DNA of 64,000 nt. Origin: HXMU1420-13 sp965601825. Its GTDB lineage: Bacteria; Bacteroidota; Rhodothermia; Balneolales; Balneolaceae. Below, piece by piece: positions 33,541 through 42,799 of this stretch (positions are counted from its first letter, which is position 1; every line of letters begins with the position of its first letter). The DNA is taken from contig OZ271839.1 of NCBI GenBank assembly GCA_965601825.1, positions 1,364,001 to 1,428,000 on the forward strand. The letters are read 5' to 3'. Under the pieces are notes generated by a model. That model did no database searches. It had not been told where the DNA came from and saw nothing but the letters and a program-made list of their open reading frames with translations. The position numbers were made by a program, and so were the translations under genes.

Positions 33541-35793
33541 TCAATAGTGGTCCATAACTTTTCTAACCATAGAAGCATGTAAGCTGATATGAAATGTTGT
33601 GCCAGTACCTTCAGTAGATTGCACATGAATATTTCCACCCATTGTATTCACAATTTTTTGGCAAAGGGTTAAACCTATTCCTGTACCGGGATATTCTTCT
33701 TTAGAGTGTAGCCTGGTAAATATGTTAAATATTTGATCATGAAATTTATCAGCAATACCGATTCCATTATCAGTAAATGTGATAATAATACTTGAATCAA
33801 TTTGATCCATAGAAATAGATATTTCCGGTGATACTTCCGGTTTTTGATACTTAATAGAATTGGAAATCAAATTGCTGAAAAGACGTAGTAATTCGTTCTG
33901 ATCCCAAAAGATTTCAATATCATTCTCAACTTCAATTTTGGTTCCTGTTGTCGAAATTGATTCATGAAAGAGTAGTCGAATATCATCGATTAAATTTGAA
34001 ATGTTCACCCACTCTTTGTGTAATTCAATGCCAGATTCAGAATACTCCAGGATATCTCTGATCAGAGCTTTCATTCTTTTTGCTGCATCATGAGTTCTAT
34101 CCAGTATGTCTTCAACCTCTGGATTTTTTACACCATTTAGAGTATTCCTGAGCAAATTGATATAGTTTTGTACGGTCCTTATTGGTTCTTGTAAATCATG
34201 AGACGCAGCCTGAGTTAATTGCTCCATTTCATTTTTCAATGATTTAGCAAGCCATGTTTGTCTTTGTATGGATTTTGTGATAATTGCGTCTCGAAAGCGA
34301 TCAATCATATCAAGTTCCAGCTGAGTCCAATCCTTTGAAACACCAATTACCGAAGATTTATATTTTTCAAAAGACCGACGCGGACTTAAACGTACATTGC
34401 CATTATTAGAATAATCTATTTCATAAGGTTGAGTTGGATCACCACCCCATTCCAGATCCTCAGAAATAGACTTCTTGAACCACATGAACTCTAATTCCTC
34501 TCCATCCTCAATATGAGTATATGCCATCCCGGCGAATGAAGAATCAATGTCTAAATCGGGAAATAACTGTGAGACATTGTTAGTAAAAACAGTTGACTCT
34601 AAAACAGGGTTTTTATGGATTTCCTGATGAATTTGTTTAATCGTCTTAGAATCTGGGCAGACACCGGAAGTATGAATTCCGGTAATTTTACTGATTGCAA
34701 CGAAACCTACACTATCTACAATTTTTGTGAAATCGATTTCTTTTGCATCCAATTGATTGCTTATATCATGCTTACTGTCGATCAAACTGAATAATTCATC
34801 TGAAATCTCTTTCTTTTCAACTAGTAACCTGTTGTATTCATTATTCTCTATCTCTGTAATTCTCTGAGCTAACGCATTTGCAATCAATTCACCCGTTTTT
34901 CTTAACTCATAAGAAATAAAATGAGCTTCATAGCCATGGAATGAGATCAATCCCCAAAGTTTACCATCTACAACAATTGCTAAATTGAAAGTTGATCGAA
35001 CGCCCATGTTGATCAAATATTCGATATGAATTTGAGAAGTTGCTCGAAATTGTGAATGGGTTAAGTCAAGATGTTTTCCTTGTGAAAGCTGTAGTTCATT
35101 AAACTTTATCCAACTCACATCAGAATGAACATCAAGGATAATTCTGCTTCTATTTTTAAGAAATAATTCACGAGCAATTTTTGGAATATCAGTTGCCGGG
35201 TATCTCAAGCCAAGAAATGATTCCAGTTGATGATCTTTAGCTTCTCCAACAACGGTCCCCGAAAAATCAGAATTAAACTTATAAATCATTGCTCGACTGT
35301 ACCCGGTTACCTTTTTCATCAATTGAGTAGCAGTCGAAAATAACTCTTCAATTGTGTGTTGTTTCTTAAAAGGTTCTGTTACCATCCGGATAGTACGGAA
35401 TGATGAAAGTGTAACTGGTTTGGATGGTTTCTGCTCAAATTCCAGAATTTTCACACCATCATGAATATGCCGAATCAAGTTTAATTCTATACCTAATAAA
35501 GACATTGGAACCGGATCAATAGAATCCCAATCTTCAGGATTCCTCATTTCCAAATAGGCGGACAGTAAAGGTTCTGGCATCCATTTTGAATGATGCACCT
35601 TAAAAAGATCAGAGTAGTCACTTTTTATAATGTCCTCAATATTGTCACTGTAGGCGAGTAAAGAACTTTCGTTCTTTGCATCAAAAATTAAGCAGTAAGT
35701 GCCACCCTGAATTGCAACAGGACGATGAATCGGTTCCTCATGACAATTTTGTTCATCTAAACTAAAATCTTTATACAAGTTTACTTCTCGCAT
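33541..35793 (-). CDS. Bacteriophytochrome histidine kinase
   Basis: A 750-residue red/far-red photoreceptor kinase with PAS-GAF-PHY-HisKA-HATPase order. Chromophore features: Cys17 in NCHEEPIHRP (biliverdin attachment), Asp202 in PATDIP, and His256 and His286, which have the same 30-residue spacing as His260/His290 of Deinococcus BphP. The PHY tongue is intact (WGGDP at 449-453, PRRSF at 471-475). The kinase phosphoacceptor is His532 in ASHDLQEPIRT. Everything needed for biliverdin photochemistry is retained; no heme oxygenase gene is in the window. It is 27 bp downstream of the receiver-kinase gene, in one operon. Confidence 0.95.
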   Translation of the reverse strand: MREVNLYKDFSLDEQNCHEEPIHRPVAIQGGTYCLIFDAKNESSLLAYSDNIEDIIKSDYSDLFKVHHSKWMPEPLLSAYLEMRNPEDWDSIDPVPMSLLGIELNLIRHIHDGVKILEFEQKPSKPVTLSSFRTIRMVTEPFKKQHTIEELFSTATQLMKKVTGYSRAMIYKFNSDFSGTVVGEAKDHQLESFLGLRYPATDIPKIARELFLKNRSRIILDVHSDVSWIKFNELQLSQGKHLDLTHSQFRATSQIHIEYLINMGVRSTFNLAIVVDGKLWGLISFHGYEAHFISYELRKTGELIANALAQRITEIENNEYNRLLVEKKEISDELFSLIDSKHDISNQLDAKEIDFTKIVDSVGFVAISKITGIHTSGVCPDSKTIKQIHQEIHKNPVLESTVFTNNVSQLFPDLDIDSSFAGMAYTHIEDGEELEFMWFKKSISEDLEWGGDPTQPYEIDYSNNGNVRLSPRRSFEKYKSSVIGVSKDWTQLELDMIDRFRDAIITKSIQRQTWLAKSLKNEMEQLTQAASHDLQEPIRTVQNYINLLRNTLNGVKNPEVEDILDRTHDAAKRMKALIRDILEYSESGIELHKEWVNISNLIDDIRLLFHESISTTGTKIEVENDIEIFWDQNELLRLFSNLISNSIKYQKPEVSPEISISMDQIDSSIIITFTDNGIGIADKFHDQIFNIFTRLHSKEEYPGTGIGLTLCQKIVNTMGGNIHVQSTEGTGTTFHISLHASMVRKVMDHY

Positions 35794-35820
35794 AGAACGT
35801 TGGCAGATTAGATGACTATT

Positions 35821-36945
35821 CTATGCTCGTAAATCTTTGTACCTGTAGGAATCGATATTTGGTAGTGCCGAATCTATAGTTGCATCTAGCGAACTACTGG
35901 AATTTTTAGGTCTGATCCGTTCGAATTTTATGATAAACTCGCTGCCTTTATTTTCTTCAGAGTTGATAAATAACTCGGCAGAAAGTTGACTTACTAATTG
36001 CTTGATCAGCATTGTTCCGAACGTTCTACCTTTTCTTTGATTGTAGTTCTCAGGTAAGCCCGTGCCATTATCTTTAACCGTTACAATTACTAGTTGCTCT
36101 GCAAGAGTTGCGTGGACAGAAATATTTCCTTCAGTAAATTCATCGAAAGCATGTTTCATGGCATTTGTAACAAGCTCAGTTACAATTAAACCAAGAGGAA
36201 CTGCTTGTCTTATGTTGATCTGAACATCTTTCAGAGATTCATCTACTGTAATTAACGGTCTGGTTCTTGAATGAAATTCTTTTGTATGGAATAGAATCTC
36301 ACTAATAAGTGAATTCAAATTCACATCGGTCATTTCTTTATCCTGATACAAACTTTCGTGTACCAACGCGATTGACTTAACTCTTAAAATATTATCATTC
36401 AGTAAGTCTTCAGTCTTTTCATCAAGTTCTCTTTGAATCTTAGATAATTCCAGTAAACCGGATACTACAGCTAGATTATTCTTAACTCTATGATGTACTT
36501 CAGCAACAAGTACATCTTTTTCATGAAGCGCTCGTTTTAACTGAACTAGTGTTTGTTTTAATCTTCTTTGATTGTTCTGATCACTTATGGCTCTTCGAAT
36601 TACATAAGGTAGGCGACTTAAGTCACTTTTATCGATGATATCTGAAACACCGCTTTCTAAAAATTGAGTTTGTTGCTTGGGGGTTAAGCTGCCGGATATA
36701 ACAATAAATGGAGCTTCTAGTCCTAATTGCTGACTTATTGAGAGAGCTTCCATTCCATTAAATTTGGGGAGCTTGAAGTCGGCTAAAATTACATCATAGA
36801 CATCATCAGTAAGTTTGTCGATGAATTCATCTCTGTTTTTTGCTACAACCAGACTAAGATTAAACTGTTGCCGCAATGCAATTTCAGTAAACTTCGCATC
36901 TTCTATAGAATCTTCTAGAAGTAATGCTTTTAGAAAAGTTTTCAT
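35821..36945 (-). CDS. Receiver-HisKA_2 hybrid histidine kinase
   Basis: 374 residues: an N-terminal receiver domain (phosphoacceptor Asp in YDVILADFKLPKFNG near residue 57), then a HisKA_2 dimerisation region (VLVAEVHHRVKNNLAVVSGL) and a HATPase domain (LVTNAMKHAFDEF, DNGTGLPENY). The layout suggests that phosphorylation of the receiver controls a second kinase, forming a relay. It is the first gene of the operon with the bacteriophytochrome, so the phytochrome may feed this receiver. The cognate output regulator is not here. Confidence 0.9.
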   Translation of the reverse strand: MKTFLKALLLEDSIEDAKFTEIALRQQFNLSLVVAKNRDEFIDKLTDDVYDVILADFKLPKFNGMEALSISQQLGLEAPFIVISGSLTPKQQTQFLESGVSDIIDKSDLSRLPYVIRRAISDQNNQRRLKQTLVQLKRALHEKDVLVAEVHHRVKNNLAVVSGLLELSKIQRELDEKTEDLLNDNILRVKSIALVHESLYQDKEMTDVNLNSLISEILFHTKEFHSRTRPLITVDESLKDVQINIRQAVPLGLIVTELVTNAMKHAFDEFTEGNISVHATLAEQLVIVTVKDNGTGLPENYNQRKGRTFGTMLIKQLVSQLSAELFINSEENKGSEFIIKFERIRPKNSSSSLDATIDSALPNIDSYRYKDLRA

Positions 36946-37042
36946 CGTACCCTCGCAATTGATTGTCTCTCAACAAGTGTACAGGAAAAGTTATCGTTCC
37001 GATTGGGAATTTAAACGATTCTCTGTAGATCAATGTATACAA

Positions 37043-37059
37043 AATACTTCTTAAGTATT
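37043..37059. promoter_or_regulatory. Inverted repeat upstream of the DUF2867 gene
   Basis: AATACTT-CTT-AAGTATT: perfect 7-bp arms in the divergent promoter region between the receiver-kinase and the epimerase-like gene. Possible operator. Confidence 0.35.
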
Positions 37060-37095
37060 CCGCGATTAAATAATAGCATATTAAGGTAGTAGTGC

Positions 37096-38520
37096 ATGAA
37101 AAAAGTGTTACTTACAGGGGCAACCGGTTACATTGGTAAAAGATTACTGCCCGTTCTTTTGAGAGCAGGTCATGAAGTGATTTGCTGTGTACGCGATAAA
37201 AACAGAATGGTACTACCGGAAGGGTTTGAAGATCAGCTTTCTGTTATTGAGGTCGATTTTTTAGATATCGATTCCTTAGATAAAATCCCTTCAGATATTG
37301 ATGCGGCCTATTTTTTAATGCATTCGATGTCGGCCCGTGCTGATTATGAATCACTTGAAATGAAAATGGCTCATAACTTTAATCAAGCAATGGCTGAGAC
37401 ATCAGTAAATCAGGTGATCTATCTGAGCGGAATAATCAATGAAGAGAAGCTTTCAAAACACTTGGAATCCAGAAAAAGGGTAGAAGGAATATTGGAACAA
37501 GGGGAATATCACCTTACTAGCTTAAGAGCCGGAATTATTGTAGGATCAGGTAGCGCCTCTTTTGAAATCATCAGAGACCTTGTGGAAAAACTGCCTGTTA
37601 TGATAGCTCCTAAATGGTTGAATACTAAATGCCAACCGATAGGAATACGAGATGTTATCACATTTTTGGATAGAGCATTATTAAACGAAAATCTTTATGA
37701 CCATCATTACGATATCGCAGGACCGGATGTACTGACCTACAAAGAAATGTTGGACGGATTTGCTCAAGTCCGAGGATTAAAACGTTGGATTGGTACCGTA
37801 CCGGTAATGACCCCAAGATTATCATCCTATTGGCTCTACTTCGTAACATCCACATCCTACAATCTTGCAGTTGCATTAGTAAATAGCATGAAGGTGAATG
37901 TTGTGGCTTCCTCTGATGAAATCAATACACTTTTAGACCATGCACCTGCCGATTATAAAACTTCACTTGAGAGGGCGTTTACAAGAATCGAGCAAAATGC
38001 TGTGATTTCAAGCTGGAAAGATTCTTTAATAAGTGGTCGTTTTAAGGAGAATATCTCTGAGTATATCAAAGTTCCGGAATATGGATGCTTCAGAGATTAT
38101 CGATCTACCGATATAGAAGATATTGAAGTTACACTTCATAGAATTTGGTCGATTGGCGGAAAAACAGGTTGGTATTATGCAAACTGGTTATGGGAATTCC
38201 GTGGTTTCCTAGACAAACTCTGGGGTGGAGTTGGTTTGCGAAGAGGTAGAACTAATCCTGATAGTATTGAAGCCGGTGATGCTCTCGATTTTTGGAGAGT
38301 TTTATATGCGGATAAGGACAAAAAACGGCTACTTCTCTTTGCTGAAATGAAAGTTCCTGGTGAAGCATGGCTCGAATTTGAGATTAAAAATCACACATTA
38401 TATCAACGAGCAACCTTTCGACCTAAAGGTGTGCAAGGTCGATTATATTGGTACTCAGTGTATGTTTTTCATGGATTTGTGTTCAATGGAATGCTGATGA
38501 GTTTGGCCGGAAAACGATAA
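37096..38520 (+). CDS. NAD(P)-binding epimerase-like protein with DUF2867
   Basis: 474 residues: an N-terminal atypical SDR/NmrA-type Rossmann domain (LLTGATGYIGKRLLPVL at about 4-20; AYFLMHSM; VIYLSGI), followed by a C-terminal DUF2867 domain (about 320-474) with WSIGGKTGWYYANWLWEFRG, DFWRVLY, LFAEMKVPGEAWLEFEI and a hydrophobic end. The family is widespread and of unknown reaction; it probably binds NAD(P)H and a lipid-like or quinone substrate. It stands alone, divergent from the phytochrome operon. Confidence 0.85.
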   Translation: MKKVLLTGATGYIGKRLLPVLLRAGHEVICCVRDKNRMVLPEGFEDQLSVIEVDFLDIDSLDKIPSDIDAAYFLMHSMSARADYESLEMKMAHNFNQAMAETSVNQVIYLSGIINEEKLSKHLESRKRVEGILEQGEYHLTSLRAGIIVGSGSASFEIIRDLVEKLPVMIAPKWLNTKCQPIGIRDVITFLDRALLNENLYDHHYDIAGPDVLTYKEMLDGFAQVRGLKRWIGTVPVMTPRLSSYWLYFVTSTSYNLAVALVNSMKVNVVASSDEINTLLDHAPADYKTSLERAFTRIEQNAVISSWKDSLISGRFKENISEYIKVPEYGCFRDYRSTDIEDIEVTLHRIWSIGGKTGWYYANWLWEFRGFLDKLWGGVGLRRGRTNPDSIEAGDALDFWRVLYADKDKKRLLLFAEMKVPGEAWLEFEIKNHTLYQRATFRPKGVQGRLYWYSVYVFHGFVFNGMLMSLAGKR

Positions 38521-38635
38521 TCACAGCGCTGATCCCTATCGGTTAAGAAACTCTAATCTTAAAACTATTTAGTAATTTTTTTATCTTCCGATAATCAATT
38601 AAAAATAAGTCAAGAGTTTTTCATGGAGAGAGGTC

Positions 38636-39049
38636 ATGTCAGACAATAGCATCAACAATAGTTTTAATAATTCCCTTTACTCAAAGAGAGCCGTTGATTC
38701 ACTAAATAAGATCAACCAAAGAATCACTTCTGAGAATGAGAAATTATCTACCGGTCAATCAGTAAATAGAGCCGAGGAAGATTCAGTATCCATCAGTAAA
38801 TCTGCGAAGTTAAGCAGCAAAGTTGCTGAACTAACCGAAATGATGGGGACTTCTAGCTCAGGTAGATTGGAAGAATTCTACAGCGAGTCACTTGTATCGC
38901 TTGCATCTGCAAATAGCACGATTATTGATACTGACATGGCAAAAGCGCAATCAGAAAGTATCAAGCAGCAAATTTTACAAGAAACTACCATTGCTTCATT
39001 TGCTCAGGCGAATATTGAGATGGGACAAGTATTAAACGTACTTGGATAA
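38636..39049 (+). CDS. Orphan mini-flagellin (terminal D0/D1 segments only)
   Basis: 137 residues that join a flagellin-like N terminus (SLNKINQRITSENEKLSTG, then VNRAEEDSVSIS, matching the RLSSGLRINSAKDDAAG region of flagellins) to a flagellin-like C terminus (IIDTDMAKAQSESIKQQIL, then AQANIEMGQVLNVLG). The hypervariable middle and most of D1 are missing; known flagellins are usually 270 residues or more. The ATG has a good Shine-Dalgarno (GGAGAGAGG), and a strong terminator follows, so it looks like a working single-gene unit. No other flagellar gene is in the window. It may be a filament-related secreted protein or a decayed gene. Confidence 0.8.
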   Translation: MSDNSINNSFNNSLYSKRAVDSLNKINQRITSENEKLSTGQSVNRAEEDSVSISKSAKLSSKVAELTEMMGTSSSGRLEEFYSESLVSLASANSTIIDTDMAKAQSESIKQQILQETTIASFAQANIEMGQVLNVLG

Positions 39050-39090
39050 GATATTATAGCTTTGAGCTATATTTTTCACCTATGATGAAG

Positions 39091-39122
39091 AGCACATTCG
39101 TTAGCACGAGTGTGCTTTTTTT
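39091..39122 (+). terminator. Terminator of the mini-flagellin gene
   Basis: AGCACA...TGTGCT, with an inner CGT/ACG pairing, followed by TTTTTTT. Confidence 0.85.
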
Positions 39123-39126
39123 GCAT

Positions 39127-39160
39127 AAAAAAAGCCTGACTTCAATTAAGAAATCAGGCT
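39127..39160 (-). terminator. Terminator of tRNA-Leu
   Basis: On the - strand, AGCCTGA pairs with TCAGGCT and is followed by TTTTTTT, directly after the tRNA 3' end. Confidence 0.85.
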
Positions 39161-39162
39161 AG

Positions 39163-39250
39163 TACCGCGGGCCGGACTCGAACCGGCACGGCCATTGTAA
39201 CAGCCATTGGATTTTAAGTCCAACGTGTCTACCAATTCCACCACCGCGGC
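39163..39250 (-). tRNA. tRNA-Leu (anticodon TAA)
   Basis: 88 nt with class II shape: acceptor GCCGCGG pairing with CCGCGGT plus discriminator A, D arm GGTGGAATTGGTAGACAC, anticodon stem GTTGG/CCAA with loop carrying TAA, a long variable arm and a T arm with GGTTCGAGTCC. CCA is not encoded. A Bacteroidota-type promoter lies just upstream (-7 box TATATTTG). Confidence 0.96.
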
Positions 39251-39265
39251 TTCTTTCGAGGGCAG

Positions 39266-39297
39266 CAAATATACGAGTAAGTCCCGCTCTTGCACAA
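39266..39297 (-). promoter_or_regulatory. Promoter of tRNA-Leu (Bacteroidota type)
   Basis: On the - strand: TTGTG-like -33 box, 19 nt, then TATATTTG (39273-39266), which fits TAnnTTTG exactly and sits 15 nt before the tRNA. Confidence 0.65.
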
Positions 39298-39429
39298 CAT
39301 TCTTTTTCATTAAAATCAATGAGCCTTGTAGGTGTAAAATCATGCAACTCTGTTGCATTTATTTAGAATTCGCCTAGTTTCTAGCACTTATAAAAAGGGA
39401 TTCAAATCAATCATAAAAAGCTACACACA

Positions 39430-42400
39430 ATGACAAAACTCAGATTTCTGGGATTTGTGGTAACGTTCTTTGCTTTCTCTACACTGGGATTCGCACAAGA
39501 TAAATCCATAATCTCGTCAACCAACTACAACGCTCTTGAGCTAAGAAATGTAAGTACCGGTTTTGCTTCCGGTCGAATTTCAGATATTGCCATTCACCCC
39601 AAAGATGACAACGTATGGTATGTTGCCGTTGGTTCAGGTGGTGTCTGGAAAACTGAAAATGCCGGTGTTACCTGGACTCCAATTTTCGATGACCAGTCGG
39701 TATACTCGATAGGTAGTATAACTATCGATCCATCTAACCCGCATATTGTATGGGTAGGTACCGGTGAAAATGTTGGTGGTCGTCATGTTGGTTTCGGTGA
39801 TGGTATCTACAAAAGTGAAGATGGAGGAAGTTCATGGAAAAACATGGGACTAAAAGCTTCAGAACGAATTTCAAAAATTGTTGTTCATCCGGATAATTCA
39901 GATGTAATTTGGGTTGCTGCTCAAGGACCTCTTTGGAATAGTGGTGATGAACGAGGTTTATACAAATCAACTGATGGTGGAGAAACATGGAGAAAAACTC
40001 TTGGTGATTCAGAGTGGGTTGGTGTAACTGATTTAGTTATTGATCCAAGAAATGCTGATGTAATGTATGCAGCTACCTGGCAACGCCATAGAACCGTTGC
40101 AGCATACATGGGTGGTGGTCCTGGAACAGGAATCCATAAATCTTTGGATGGTGGTGAAACATGGAGGGAATTGAAAAAAGGAATTCCCGGATCGAACAAA
40201 GGTAAGATTGGTTTAGCGATTTCTCCTCAAAATCCTGATTACGTTTATGCAGCAATTGAATTAAACAGACGAACCGGTGGAATCTTTATGTCAAATGACA
40301 TGGGTGAAAGCTGGACAAAGATGTCGGATGCAGTTGCCGGTGGAACAGGTCCGCACTACTACCAGGAATTATATGCTTCGCCACATCATTTTGGTACCAT
40401 TTATTTAATGAATGTTAGAACCATTGTTTCTTACGATCATGGTAAAACCTATAGCCAGTTACCAATGGCAAATAAGCACGTGGATGATCATGCAATGGCT
40501 TTTCGCGCTGACGATCCTGATTACCTGATGATTGGTTCCGATGGCGGTCTTTATGAGTCTTTTGATCATGCTGATAACTGGCGATGGATTGAAAATCTAC
40601 CTGTTGTACAGTACTATAAAGTGGCTGTTGATGATGAAAAACCTTTCTACAATATTTATGGTGGAACTCAGGATAATGGTACTCATGAAGGTCCATCCAG
40701 AACGGATCTAGTGCATGGAATTCGGAATTCTGATTGGAAGCATATCCTGTTTGCTGATGGCCACGATGTAGCGACTGAACCTGGAAATCCAAACATTGTA
40801 TATGGTAACACTCAGCAGGGTGGGATGCATCGAATTGACCGAGTGAGTGGTGAACGAACGTTCGTTCAACCTCAAGCCTTGGAAGGTGACGATTATGAAC
40901 GTTTTAATTGGGATGCACCAGTCGAAGTAAGCCCTCATAGTCCTACTCGAATTTATTTTGCATCACAAAGAGTTTGGAGATCAGATAATCGTGGTGATAG
41001 TTGGACACCAATCTCCGGTGATTTAACCAAAGATGAAGGTCGAATTAATTTGCCAATCATGGGTCGTAATCAAAGTTGGGATAATCCATGGGATTTATTT
41101 GCCATGTCAGAATACAACACCATTACTTCATTAGGTGAGTCTCCGCTTGTTGAAGGATTGATTTATGCAGGAACTGATGATGGTATTATCCAAATCACAG
41201 AAGATGGTGGCGAAAATTGGAGAAGAGTGGATGTAGGAGATATTCGCGGAATTCCTGAAACGGCTTTTGTGAATGATATTTACGCTGATCTTCATGATCC
41301 AAACACTGTATATGCTGCATTAGATAATCACAAATATGGTGACTTCACTCCGTATCTGATTAAGAGTACCAATAGAGGTCAGAGATGGACATTGATAACA
41401 GGTAACCTGCCTGACAGACATTTGGTATGGAGAGTTATTCAGGATCATGTAAACCCAAATCTTTTATTTACTGCAACTGAATTCGGTATTTTCTTCACGG
41501 TTGATGGTGGTGAAGAATGGGTTGAGCTAAATGGTGGTGTTCCTACCATCTCTTTCCGTGATATTGTTATGCAAAGAGATCATGATGATTTAGTTGCTGC
41601 TTCATTTGGTCGTGGATTCTTCATTCTGGATGATATTTCTCCGTTACGTATGGTTAATGAAGAAACACTGAATCAGGAAGCTGCATTTTTATCAGCAAGA
41701 GATGCGTTTTGGTATCAACCAAGAAGTATTCAACTTCAACCAGGTGCTTCATTCTATCAGGCTGATAATCCGGATTTCGGTGCAATGTTTACCTACTACT
41801 TAAAAGATGGATTAGAATCAAAGAAAGCAGCTAGAGTTAAAGCCGAGAAGGCGTTAGGTGACGACGATGATATACCATTCCCGGGTTGGGATGCGCTTGA
41901 AGAGGAAATGAGGGAAACAGCTCCATCAATCCGAATTACAATTAAAGACTCGAATGGCGAAGTTGTTCAAAGAGTCAGAGGAACGGCGAGAAAGGGAATG
42001 AACCGTGTAAACTGGAATCTAAGATTAACATCGAAAAGTGTGATCGAACCCGGACAAAGATCCGGTGGTGGCGGATTTTTTGGTGGTGGATTTATTGCTA
42101 TGCCGGGAACATACACCGCAACTCTATCTAAAGTTGTTGGTGGCGAAGTTACAGATCTTAGCGAGCCAATGAGTTTCGATGTTGTTCCACTTCGTGAAGG
42201 TACTCTAGAGGGCGCTGATTATGATGAAATGGCTGCCTTCCAGGATGAAGTAATTGCATTCCAACAAGATTTAACTTCGTTTGATAATTCAGTTGATAAG
42301 CACATCGATATGATCAAAGCTATGATGACAGCATTATCACGGGCAGACCAGGTTGATGCTACATTGGAAAAAAGCATGTACGATACTCATATGGATCTCC

Positions 42401-42666
42401 TGAATCTCAAGGAGAAATTGGATGGAAGCGAAGCGAAAGGTGAAGTTGGAGTGAAAAATCCACCAACACCAAGTGATCGTATGTTTGTAGGTATGCGTGC
42501 TATGGCAACTAGTTTGTATGGACCAACGGAAATGCACAAACAAATGGTGGAAATTGGTAAGAGGGAATTTGCAGCGATGGAAGGAGATTTAACTTCTATC
42601 GCAAATCGATTTGCTCAATTTGAACGCCAATTAAATGCCTTAGGTGCACCTCCAATACAAGATTAA
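39430..42666 (+). CDS. Secreted sortilin-like (VPS10/BNR Asp-box) beta-propeller protein
   Basis: 1078 residues: a signal peptide (1-23, ending GFAQ), then about 700 residues of beta-propeller with at least eight Asp-box repeats of the form SxDxGxxW (for example KSEDGGSSW, KSTDGGETW, KSLDGGETW, ITEDGGENW, TVDGGEEW). A C-terminal region of about 300 residues includes a Gly-rich loop (RSGGGGFFGGGFIA) and a helical end. Relatives are annotated 'glycosyl hydrolase' or 'VPS10 domain-containing protein' in Bacteroidota, often without proven enzyme activity. It is probably periplasmic or surface-located. It is a single gene with its own terminator. Confidence 0.88.
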   Translation: MTKLRFLGFVVTFFAFSTLGFAQDKSIISSTNYNALELRNVSTGFASGRISDIAIHPKDDNVWYVAVGSGGVWKTENAGVTWTPIFDDQSVYSIGSITIDPSNPHIVWVGTGENVGGRHVGFGDGIYKSEDGGSSWKNMGLKASERISKIVVHPDNSDVIWVAAQGPLWNSGDERGLYKSTDGGETWRKTLGDSEWVGVTDLVIDPRNADVMYAATWQRHRTVAAYMGGGPGTGIHKSLDGGETWRELKKGIPGSNKGKIGLAISPQNPDYVYAAIELNRRTGGIFMSNDMGESWTKMSDAVAGGTGPHYYQELYASPHHFGTIYLMNVRTIVSYDHGKTYSQLPMANKHVDDHAMAFRADDPDYLMIGSDGGLYESFDHADNWRWIENLPVVQYYKVAVDDEKPFYNIYGGTQDNGTHEGPSRTDLVHGIRNSDWKHILFADGHDVATEPGNPNIVYGNTQQGGMHRIDRVSGERTFVQPQALEGDDYERFNWDAPVEVSPHSPTRIYFASQRVWRSDNRGDSWTPISGDLTKDEGRINLPIMGRNQSWDNPWDLFAMSEYNTITSLGESPLVEGLIYAGTDDGIIQITEDGGENWRRVDVGDIRGIPETAFVNDIYADLHDPNTVYAALDNHKYGDFTPYLIKSTNRGQRWTLITGNLPDRHLVWRVIQDHVNPNLLFTATEFGIFFTVDGGEEWVELNGGVPTISFRDIVMQRDHDDLVAASFGRGFFILDDISPLRMVNEETLNQEAAFLSARDAFWYQPRSIQLQPGASFYQADNPDFGAMFTYYLKDGLESKKAARVKAEKALGDDDDIPFPGWDALEEEMRETAPSIRITIKDSNGEVVQRVRGTARKGMNRVNWNLRLTSKSVIEPGQRSGGGGFFGGGFIAMPGTYTATLSKVVGGEVTDLSEPMSFDVVPLREGTLEGADYDEMAAFQDEVIAFQQDLTSFDNSVDKHIDMIKAMMTALSRADQVDATLEKSMYDTHMDLLNLKEKLDGSEAKGEVGVKNPPTPSDRMFVGMRAMATSLYGPTEMHKQMVEIGKREFAAMEGDLTSIANRFAQFERQLNALGAPPIQD

Positions 42667-42679
42667 TAATTACATTTTT

Positions 42680-42720
42680 TCGAAAAACCCTGTAGTAAAA
42701 TTGCTATGGGGTTTTTTTAT
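42680..42720 (+). terminator. Terminator after the Asp-box protein gene
   Basis: AAAAACCCTGTAG pairs imperfectly with CTATGGGGTTTTT, followed by a T-run. Confidence 0.8.
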
Positions 42721-42799
42721 ACAAATTTGTCGAAATTCACTTATACATGAATATGATATAATCGACCTTAAAACGTTATAGTTTTAAGAACAGCGGCAA

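Noticed and set aside
39146..39358. Two - strand ORFs over tRNA-Leu
   Set aside because: They translate the tRNA and its terminator; the tRNA explains the sequence.
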